From the NCBI GenBank assembly GCA_001574975.1, contig KQ965756.1, positions 390,146-401,658 of the forward strand: DNA of 11,513 nucleotides. The letters are read 5' to 3'. Made by a program: the position numbers and the translations under genes. Under the pieces are notes generated by a model, which worked only from the letters and a program-made list of their open reading frames with translations, ran no database searches and was not told the DNA's origin. Positions within the stretch are counted from its first letter, which is position 1. Every line of letters starts with the position of its first letter. Shown piece after piece: positions 1-7,169 of the stretch. This DNA comes from Gonapodya prolifera JEL478. Taxonomy: Eukaryota > Monoblepharomycota > Monoblepharidomycetes > Monoblepharidales > Gonapodyaceae.

Positions 1-18
1 CACACACACACACACACA
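1..18. repeat. (CA)9 microsatellite at the end of an intron
   Basis: Nine perfect CA units run up to a G at base 19, giving a CAG 3' splice site; coding sequence of the dehydrogenase gene resumes at base 20. Other introns of this gene also end in CA-rich tracts, for example CACACACAAG at 531-540. The repeat is cut by the window edge, so its full length is unknown. Confidence 0.75.
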
Positions 19-19
19 G

Positions 20-1092
20 TACTTCGGCCAAGTCCGCGTCACAAAAACCCTCCTTCCCCTTCTCCGCACCTACACCAACTCTAAACCCGCGACGGCGCCC
101 AAACCGAGGCTGGTCAACGTCACGAGCACGGCGGGGATTTTTAAGGTGTCGCCTGTTGGTGCGTTCGGGGACTGGTGGTGGTGGATTCAGGAATACGGGA
201 GATCGGATCATCAGTCGCCCTTCTTTATCCCAATTTCACGAGTTTCACTGACTCACCTTCCCAATACCTTCACCCCCCCGTCCCCCCCTCCCCCACACAA
301 AGGGTCATACAGCGCCTCCAAACACGCCGCCGAGGCTTTCGGTGTGACTCTGCGCGCCGAGCTGCGCGATCAGGGTATCTTGGTGTCGTTGATCGAGCCT
401 GTGAGTGTGGCTTGCGACGTACTGTTGCCCAAGGGAACTTTGCTCACTGGTCCTGGTCCTCCCGACGCACACGTCCCCATATCCCAACTCCACCCCTCCC
501 CACATCCACCCAACACACTCTCCCCACCCACACACACAAGTACTACGCCCGCACCCCCCTTATCACCGCCATCGACCACAAGAAGATCGCCCGCGTGCTC
601 GCCGAGTCGAGCGACGAGGTTGTCGAGGCGTATGGCGGGAAGGAGGCGATAAGGAAAAAGATGGAGAGGAGTGCTTTTAATACGCCGGTGGGTATTGGGA
701 AGGGGTCCGTGGGTTAGGATGAGAGTTCTGACTTGGCCTCCTCCCCACCCATGGGCTGGCTTGTGCGTGCGTTGACCACCCCTCACCACGTCACAACGAA
801 CCAGGTACCGGCGGGCCTGTTGGAGCCAGAGCAGGTGACCAAAGTGCTTGTCGATCAACTCGTGCTGGTGAGTTCATGCTATTCTTTGGAGACGCTGGAG
901 GTACTTACAAGCCATATTCACCACTGGTACTCTGTCCACTTCACCTCGCATACCCGCCACCACCAGCACACCCCAAGCCCGCACAACGTCATTGGCGGAT
1001 TCGAAGTGACCGCGCTGTGGCTCGTGAAGCGGTTCGGCAGCGCCGCGATGTACGACGATGTGATGAACCGGTTTGATAATATGGGTGTGTGA
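20..1092 (+). CDS. Short-chain dehydrogenase/reductase, 5' partial, five visible exons
   Basis: This is an NAD(P)-dependent oxidoreductase of the SDR superfamily; the substrate cannot be read from sequence. Proposed exons are 20-158, 303-400, 541-687, 805-867 and 967-1092, giving 190 residues in one frame ending in TGA. Introns start GTGCGT, GTGAGT, GTGGGT and GTGAGT and end in AG. The visible part starts inside the Rossmann fold (YFGQVRVTKTLLPLLR), followed by the active-site strand (LVNVTSTAG) and the catalytic YSASK (Tyr codon 308-310, Lys 320-322), then AELRDQGILVSLIEP. Such a Y-x-S-x-K context with a following IEP strand is typical of classical SDRs of the retinol/hydroxysteroid/hydroxybutyrate dehydrogenase type. 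The N-terminal TGxxxGxG cofactor motif lies left of the window. The third donor could instead be at 709, adding seven residues; 688 is preferred because it gives the smooth junction NTP|VPAGLLEPEQV. The last exon acceptor (966) is the only good in-frame AG. Family call is firm; exact exon edges and substrate are not. Confidence 0.85.
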
Positions 1093-1386
1093 TGGTATGC
1101 GTGGGGGTTTGGTGGTGATTTGGTAGAGGGGGGCAGGGCTGGCGCAGTGAATATTGCGGCAAGATTAGAAGAGAAAAGGTCAAAGTGCGATGAGGAAGGA
1201 GGGCAACTCTACACAAGCACACGCAATCCCATTCACGGTTCACTGCACAAGAGCGCGTTTCGACCCCCACGTCCCCCGGTCTTGGCCACCGCCCGTGCCT
1301 TGTCTTGCCTGTCTATTGAGCCGATCAGCCGGTCTTCCCGCCACAACGAACCAGCGCGTCGCCCACGCAGCACCAGCACCCACGCG
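1093..1386. other. Intergenic region upstream of the kinase gene
   Basis: These 294 bases lie between the dehydrogenase stop and the kinase ATG. They must hold the 3' UTR of the former and the promoter of the latter. An open frame runs through from 1120 into the kinase, but it begins only 28 bases after the previous stop and its extra residues look unlike a protein, so it was not used as the start. No clear TATA box was found. Confidence 0.5.
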
Positions 1387-3130
1387 ATGCGGCACAGTCT
1401 GCGAACGGCGGCGACTCTCGCAAGGGAGGTGTGCACGGGGGCGGCGATGGCGGGAAGGAGGAGTGGGCGAGAGGGGGGGGGAACACGGGCTGGAGCAGGA
1501 GGAGTGCAGGCGATGGCGGCGGTGAGGGGCATGCAGGGACGAACAGGGGGATGCACGCTCGGTGCCCCACGTTGGGTCTCTTCACGGCGTCTTTCGACGG
1601 ACTCGCAGTCGTCTCCCACTCCACACAACGCACCGCACTCCGGGTCGCACTCCAACTCGCACTTCTACCAGACAGCAGCACTCGACAAGTTTGCCTCGCA
1701 GCTGCCACGCAGACTCACCCTGCGTCAGCTCGCCGTCTTTGCACGAAACATCACGCCAGAGAGACTCGTCGCAGCGGCCAATTTCGGGAAACATGAGCTG
1801 ACTGTCAGATTGGCGAGGCGCATTAGAGAGTTCCAGAGACTGCCCTTTGCGGTTGGCAAGGATCCGCATGTCGAGATGGCATACGGTGCGTTGAAGCGAG
1901 TTCAGTTGTGGAGTGCGAAGCACTGAAGACCGAGCTGTCCGAGCGAAGCGAGGACACCGATGCCTAAGCGGCGCTGACCGAGACTGTCCCCTGGAGGCGA
2001 ATGATCTGCGTGAAGCGGGAGAGTCCTCGCGGAGCCATTTCCTGGCGGAGGCGAACACCCCGCTAAGCGGAGTACACTAACGGAAATGTCTGGCATGGAG
2101 TGCTACTGCCAATTGCGAGCGGATCACTGCAATGACCGCTCCATTTCACTTCGCCCTGACAAATTGACGAATTGACGAACCCTCCACAGACCTCTACTGG
2201 GCCGCCTTCGAGACATTCCGCAAAGAGCCCCCCATCAACACCCTCGCCGACAACGACCGCTGGTGTGCCGTACTGCGTTCCCAACTGGACCGCCACATGG
2301 TCGTGATTCCGCAACTCGCGCTCGGGTTCCGCGGGGCGTCCAAGCACATGCCCTCGGAAAACGTCGACAAGTTCATGTCTGGAACACTCCGCTCCCGGAT
2401 CGGCCGCCGCGTGCTCGCAGAGCACCACCTCGCCATGACCGACACCCTCGCCCGCAAACGAAACCCTGCCTCACTCTCCCCCTCCTCCCCTTCCACCTCC
2501 CCCCTCGACGGCGACGCCCACGTCGGCATCGTCTCGCCAAACATCCCCGCGGCGCCCCTCGTACACCACTGCGCCTCGCTCGCCGCATCCCGCTTCCTCC
2601 TGCGCACGGGTCGCCCAGCCCCGCGCGTCGTGGTGGACGGCCACACCGACGCCCAGTTCACCTACATCAGGGACCACGCCGAGTACGTCCTGTACGAGCT
2701 CATCTCCAACGCGGCACGGTTCTCGGACTACGAGCACGGCCGGCGCGTCGCTCGAGGGGATCTCCCGCCCGGGTCGGAACCACCACCCATCCGCGTCACG
2801 GTCGCCCTATCCCCCCCGCGCGACCCGGCCCCGACAATCACGTTCCGCGTGAGCGATACGGGCGGGGGGATCCCGGCGTCGCTAATGCCGCACTTATGGT
2901 CGTACTCACACCCGTCCAAGTTCTCGAACTTCTCGCTCGTACCCCGCATGGCTGGAAAAGTGGCTGAGACCAGCGAGGTCGAGGTCAATTTGGGGATTGG
3001 ACTGCCAATGTGCCGCGTGTATGCCGAGTATTGGGGAGGGAGTATCGATGTGGTGAGCTCGGAGGGGTATGGGACGGACGTGTATGTGGTGCTGGGGTTG
3101 GGGAATCGCGGGGAGAATGTGGGCGAGTGA
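1387..3130 (+). CDS. Mitochondrial dehydrogenase-complex kinase (BCKDK/PDK family), two exons
   Basis: The protein is predicted to phosphorylate and switch off the E1 component of a mitochondrial 2-oxoacid dehydrogenase (branched-chain alpha-ketoacid or pyruvate). Exons 1387-1885 and 2190-3130 join in phase 1 (donor GTGCGT, acceptor CCACAG) to give 479 residues. Residues 1 to about 90 are rich in Arg, Gly and Ala with SSRRLST near their end, fitting a mitochondrial presequence. From residue 93 the chain follows the family: FYQTAALDKF, then ELTVRLARRIREFQRLPF, which is the helical BCDHK_Adom region and is closer to BCKDK than to PDK. AEHHLAM lies at 243-249. The GHKL ATPase domain shows the N box ELISNAAR (336-343), the G1 box DTGGGIP (389-395), the G2 box GIGLP (435-439) and GYGTDVYV around 459-466. 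The C-terminus ends at NRGENVGE without the Asp-Trp tail motif of classical PDKs. The ATG at 1387 is the first in frame that yields a basic presequence. BCKDK versus PDK is not settled. Confidence 0.9.
1886..2189 (+). other. Intron of the kinase gene with GCGAA/AAGCGG repeats
   Basis: At 304 nt this is the longest intron in the window. It begins GTGCGT and ends CCCTCCACAG, with CCTGAC and two ATTGACGA copies (about 2155-2179) as branch-site candidates. The middle (about 1937-2075) has several imperfect copies of GGAGGCGAA followed after 10-12 bases by AAGCGG, plus a small hairpin GTCC...GGAC around GAGCGAAGCGA at 1937-1955. The repeats have no known role. Confidence 0.75.
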
Positions 3131-3332
3131 GTTGGCCTGGCGGGCGGTGGTGGCTGTGGGCCGAGCGTGGGTCGAGAGGGGGAGGTGGACAACGTGTGGC
3201 CGGGGAAGCGTGGAATGGGACTGTTTCCGGATAAAGTGGCATATGGACTGACGGTGACGATGACAGTGGATTCCCAACGAGAAATAGGTTTTGAATGTAG
3301 TAATAACAAGAGACTATCTACCCAAACACGCC
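3131..3332. other. Convergent 3' intergenic region
   Basis: About 200 bases separate the stop codons of the convergent kinase gene and coiled-coil gene, and must contain both 3' ends. The left part is G-rich and the right part A-rich (AAATAGGTTTTGAATG, AATAACAAGAG). No terminator or hairpin stands out. Confidence 0.4.
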
Positions 3333-4882
3333 TCACACCTCTGGCGCTCCTGCGTTCGCTCCCAACCCCTCTCCGACCTCCGCTGCTCCCTCCTCTCTTG
3401 CTACGTCGTTCACCTGTCCTGCTCCCTCTTGCACGTCCGGCACTCCCTTGTGCACCCGCGCCACTAATTCCTCAAGCTTTTCCAGCATTCCCTCTTCCGC
3501 CTTTTCGCGTCCCTCTTTTGCTTCCCCGCTCCCACTCCCACATCCACCCCCACGCTGCTTCACCAACATTAACATCATCAACGCCATCATCATAATGTAG
3601 TTATTGCTGCTCGTCCGCCGAGTCTCCCAATCCCAGTCCCTCATCCTCTGCACCGAGTCCCGCTCCAGCTCCAGCATCCGCCGCTCATTCTCAAGCTGCG
3701 CCCGATCGCGCTCGAGCTTTTCCTTTTCGCGCTCAAGCCGTGCCAGATGGCGCTCAAGCTGTTCTCGATCCGCAAGCAACTTTTGCTCGCGCAGGCGGAG
3801 GGCGCTTTTCGACAACTCGTCCAATTGGTTACAGAGCTGCCTCTGCGACGTGAGCATATTGGTCGTGTGCTTGGCCATCGTGGTGATCACCTCGTTAGTG
3901 GAGGAGTCGTCCGAGTCCGAATCGGAGTCGGAATCAGAGGCAGAGTCGGATTCAGAGCTGGAGTTGCTGTCCATGTCGCTTTCGCCGCCTCGTACTGACG
4001 CCGAGTCGTCGGGGTCAATCAACGGTGCACCTTCGGATACTGCGTCCTGGCGGTCCTCGTCGGTCGACTGAGTGCGTTGCTTTAGAGCAGTGACGACGGA
4101 CGTCGTGGCGTGGGTTGAGCTGGCACTGGCATCGCCGGCTACGGATGGGTGGAGAAAGGAGCTTTGTGATCAGTCAGGGACCACATCCCGGACGAGAGTC
4201 GCGTGGACCTGGAACTCACAGCTGCGGGCGTACCGCCCCGTTGCAAAGACTGGAGTCGCGCTGTCGGTGTATTTTTGGTTTTTGAATGCTTGTTCCTGCA
4301 AAACCAGATGTCATCCGTTTCGGTGGTCGCAACACCGCCAGGACCATTGCACGTACACGTCCCAAGTACTCCTCGATGAGCTTGTACAAGTCATTGATAT
4401 CTTTCCTCGCAGGACCCGAGCCCACCGCCGCGTCCCACCTCCTGTACTCTTCCACGAGTCTCTTCACCTTGGCCTGGGCCGTCACACCCGTCAACCCATC
4501 CCACTTCAAATGCCTCGTATTATCTGTCACAGGCATCCGTTTTGCAATAAGCACTGTAACACCCCACGCCTCGGGCACGGTAGCGTACCGCCCCGCCGGT
4601 CCTCCCGCGCGACGCACCTCCCACGTCTTGGCTTCGAGCACGGCGCGAAGGAGGGCCACGTCGTGCCCGGGGGCAAAACGGAATATCACCTTGCGTCGTT
4701 TGGAGGACGTCCCGTGGCCATCGGATGTGGAGTCGCCGTCTGCAGGCAAGCTTGCGGAGTCTGAGCGGAAATCTGGGTCGCTTCTTGGTCCAATAATCGG
4801 TCGAATGGAGTGCAAAGGGTGGCAATGTGTAAATTGGGGACCATCGGGGGCGAAACGCGGTCAAATCACCTGACAGTGCCAT
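3333..4882 (-). CDS. Myb/SANT-like, Ser/Asp-rich coiled-coil protein, four exons
   Basis: Probably a nuclear DNA-associated protein; the target is unknown. Proposed minus-strand exons are 4882-4870, 4760-4357, 4295-4220 and 4138-3333, giving 432 residues. Donors are GTGATT, GTACGT and GTGAGT; acceptors are CTCAG, TTTTGCAG and CCGTAG, and all phases agree. The start ATG (4882-4880) sits in a strong context, GCCGCCGATGG; without this 13-nt exon, the frame of the large exon meets a TGA upstream with no ATG. An alternative second-exon acceptor leaves the coding part starting at 4739. Order: basic KRRK (25-28), then a helical region of about 100 residues starting PGHDVALLRAVL, with WDGLTGVTAQAKVKRLVEEY and GSGPARKDI, resembling Myb/SANT-like regions of fungal and oomycete proteins. 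Next come a Ser/Asp/Glu tract (about 220-244), a charged heptad-like coiled coil (about 253-340), and an odd Met-rich stretch (YIMMMALMMLMLV). The tail is acidic and Gly-rich. It converges with the kinase gene. The family call rests on recall of pattern, not a search. Confidence 0.72.
3558..3598 (-). repeat. Degenerate ATG/ATT/AAC codon run encoding a Met-rich stretch
   Basis: On the plus strand the run reads as loose CAT/CATCAT units (ACATCATCAACGCCATCATC). On the minus strand it encodes consecutive Met, Leu and Ala codons within the last exon of the coiled-coil gene. Such a run is consistent with triplet slippage inside a coding region. Confidence 0.55.
3905..3960 (-). repeat. Degenerate hexanucleotide repeat coding for Ser-Asp dipeptides
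   Basis: Units of the type GAGTCC / GAATCG / GAGTCG follow each other on the plus strand; on the coding strand they give a Ser-Asp/Ser-Glu tract. Third positions vary, so the tract is old or under selection for protein composition. Ser-Asp/Glu tracts like this are often casein kinase 2 substrates (family knowledge, not shown here). Confidence 0.7.
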
Positions 4883-5099
4883 CGGCGGCACCCGCCGGTC
4901 TCTTTGTCGCGCTCATTCCTGTCACTTCGATCGGCGAGACTTCAACGCGCGTTGGTTTAGATGGTGCTTTTGGGGTTTTTTGTCCCTCGATTGGGGTTCG
5001 TTTCGTCAGAGAGACCCAGTTCCCTATCCTTGGTCGTGCACTTCTTTTGCCAGATTTGTTGTGTCTGCAACCCGATCAATCAGCGCGATTCCAAACAAA
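4883..5099. other. Divergent intergenic region
   Basis: These 217 bases separate the minus-strand coiled-coil gene from the plus-strand F-box-like gene, so they probably hold both promoters. T-rich stretches (GGGGTTTTTTGTCCC near 4973-4985) are present, but no clear TATA box. Confidence 0.45.
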
Positions 5100-6439
5100 A
5101 TGGAGCGACTTCTAGAGGAAATCCTTCTTCGCATCCTCGTTCTCGTCGCAAATACGAAGGCGTTCTATACTCGCATCCCCTTGCTGTGCCGCCGATTCGA
5201 GAGGATTCCGACTGCCCGAAAAGGTGTGGTTTCCCAACAAACGCACCATCCCGGCGACGGCAACGAAGTTCTCCTTTCAGCTACGACCGTACACGTCTTG
5301 ATTGTGGCTCAACCTTGGCCTGGACACTTTTCCATCCATGATTTGAGGTCCATTGCCCAGAAGGACGATTCCTTCAACACAGATGCCACCCGAATACGGA
5401 AAAGAATATTTCGATTTGGTTTCAGAAACGTCGCAGCGATCCTTGGATACCGCATCACCTCAAGCCAAAACTTGGACTCCAGTCAGCAGGACTGATTGAC
5501 AATCGCTTTTCACCAGAAGAAGTCGTGCACACAATCCGGACGGCACTAGAACATGTGTTGCCATTTGGAAACATCAAATTCGACTGCCTGGACATCATGC
5601 CAGACGTCCTGCCCATATCATGGCATGTTCATCTGGCAAACGGTCTCGACATCAAAAAGCTGGACTTTGAATCAAGACGGGCGAAACCTATTGAGCAATA
5701 CATGATAAATGAGGTGATTCCGCGGAACCTTAAAGCGTTTGTGTTTGAAACAACCATTCATTTACGTTGCTGGTACTAGGCGAACGCCCTACACAATCTT
5801 CGTGCCCCAATCATCAATCTCCGGGATGAGTATATGTCTGCGCTTTTTCTCTTTCCTAATGCGCGGCATTTTGAAGGATTTGACTTGGCACTACACCCAT
5901 CGGCTTTTTGCACACCTGATGGAAAAGCAAAACGGCACGAAAACTTGGAGACAGTTGACTTTGGGTACATCAACAACGTCGAAGCCGAATCTGTCAATGC
6001 TTTGACTGCCGCCATTCGAGCTGGAGCGTTTCCTCGGTTGCAAAGGATCGAATTTGATTACAAGGACAAACTCAATGTGGACCGTAAAGATGCGCTAAAG
6101 TTCTCGGATGCCGACTTCGATTCTTCGCTTGATACATGCACACTCTTGTTAGTTGCTTTGCCGGCCCTTCTCCAAACCTGTCCTTCTGTGTCTGTTTCAA
6201 TCATTGGAGAGCAGGAACGGTCCACCAAGCGCTTCAAGCTTATGTACCTGAGAAAGGACAAAGCAGAGAGTTCTTGGCGAATGAAATCTGTCACGTGCAG
6301 GTCGACGCCACATATCTCATTGGAGTGCACCATGGGCGGAGGCTATGTCGTGTTTGACAATTGTCACATAGAACCTCTTGACCATACATTCTTCAAAATG
6401 CTAGTACTGAATTCGTCAACTGGGTCGCAATGTGATTAA
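5100..6439 (+). pseudogene. F-box-like protein gene, apparently frame-disrupted
   Basis: F-box proteins are substrate adaptors of SCF ubiquitin ligases. An ATG in good context (AAAATGG, 5100) opens MERLLEEILLRILVLV followed by IPLLCRRFERI, which matches the LPxEIL...LxxVCKRF pattern of an F-box. The rest does not stay in one frame. After about residue 40, protein-like sequence appears in the +1 frame (for example KVWFPNKRTIPATATKF near 5225-5275, and EYGKEYFDLVSETSQ near 5392-5436). From about 5460 it continues in the third frame (PKLGLQSAGLIDNRFSPEEV onward). That frame has a TAG at 5777-5779 and then stays open to TAA at 6437-6439, with an LRR-like leucine and aromatic pattern (NLETVDFGYI, FPRLQRIEFDY). 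A candidate intron at 5225-5281 (GTGTGG to TTTCAG) keeps frame 0 and does not fix the rest. It may be a decaying copy, or a gene whose introns I could not resolve. Base composition is less GC-rich than in the genes to the left. Confidence 0.5.
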
Positions 6440-6652
6440 GTTGTTGTAAGCCGGCAACCAGCGGCCACAGATTATTCTATAGTTCCATACGGAAGGTTTA
6501 ATCGAAAGGTACTTTTCGTAGTCGATACGATTTACAATTGCTCGTTCTGTATTGCTCATGCCTAGTCACATTCTCACCTCGATCACGAATACATTTGTCT
6601 CAAAATTCCAATGAAAGACTGAGCGCCACACATCGTCACTTGTCGACCCCAC

Positions 6653-6927
6653 AATGACAAGTCCCAATGCTGCCATACAGCCTGTCGGTACGACGGCTGG
6701 ATCAATAGCGAGAACGGCAGACTCAATGTTGAGTGCGTTTCAGTATTTTGGAGGGACTAGAGCTTGTAGCTGAGACGGCGGTGCCAGTTGCGCGAGGTGT
6801 GTGTAAGCTTTACTTGCACGCTACAGAATTATTGGGTTATGCGGGGTTATGCGGGGAAAGAGGTCACGTAGAGATCCCAATCAACGACCCAAGGCACTTT
6901 CATTTGGGATCACGGCGAGAGGAGTGA
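6653..6927 (+). pseudogene. Possible small broken gene, two short frames
   Basis: An ATG at 6653 (CACAATGACA) opens MTSPNAAIQPVGTTAGSIAR and continues to a TGA at 6770-6772. In the next frame a protein-like stretch then begins, LEGLELVAETAVPVARGVCK, and continues to TGA at 6925-6927. Together they look like one amphipathic N-terminal region broken by a frameshift. No intron with a normal length and a good acceptor joins them. Chance is a real alternative and no family was recognised. Confidence 0.22.
6834..6853. repeat. Tandem duplication of a 10-base unit
   Basis: GGGTTATGCG occurs twice head to tail and is followed by GGG. It changes the frame of any coding sequence by one base (10 is not a multiple of three), so it may be one of the breaks in the possible small gene around it. 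Confidence 0.8.
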
Positions 6928-7169
6928 AAGATTACGTTGAATTCCCGCCTCACTTCCCTGATCGAATCCGATATCACGACCTGTATTTCTGAAACTTTCC
7001 ACTGAGGCCTGTTGGGCTCATGTCTCAAATCGCGATTAAAATGGATTGGCAGCCCGCCCGAACACAATGTTATTTCATAAAACATTAAAAACAACCGTAT
7101 CAAATTCCAGTTCACCATCGATTACAACTCTCTGCGTTCGAATTTTCTCCATTCCAAGTTCCATGTTTC

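Larger units (their letters stand above)
6440..7169. other. Gene-poor stretch between two convergent genes
   Basis: This 730-base region lies between the stop codons of the F-box-like gene and the minus-strand secreted-protein gene. Its right part should hold the 3' UTR of the latter; an A-rich stretch (CATAAAACATTAAAAACAA, around 7075-7093) lies there. The left part holds two short protein-like pieces, listed separately, and a 10-base tandem duplication. No RNA gene was recognised. Confidence 0.5.

Noticed and set aside
1120-1386. Upstream extension of the kinase frame
   Set aside because: It begins almost at the previous gene's stop and its residues are not protein-like; the ATG at 1387 gives a proper basic presequence.
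3604-4071. Open plus-strand frame rich in Ser and Arg
   Set aside because: It is the antisense of the Ser/Asp tract and charged coiled coil of the minus-strand gene; its composition follows from that codon use.
4072-4764. Open plus-strand frames over the SANT-like exon
   Set aside because: They cross the well-supported minus-strand exons and introns and show no domain pattern.
4216-4815. Minus-strand frame taken as a single-exon gene starting at TTG 4815
   Set aside because: It has no ATG, and its end runs into two clean introns; splicing joins it to the downstream coiled-coil frame.
5737-5779. Short intron to remove the in-frame TAG
   Set aside because: Candidate donors give introns of only 39-43 nt; the 43-nt one breaks frame and the 39-nt one has a weak donor and no branch site.
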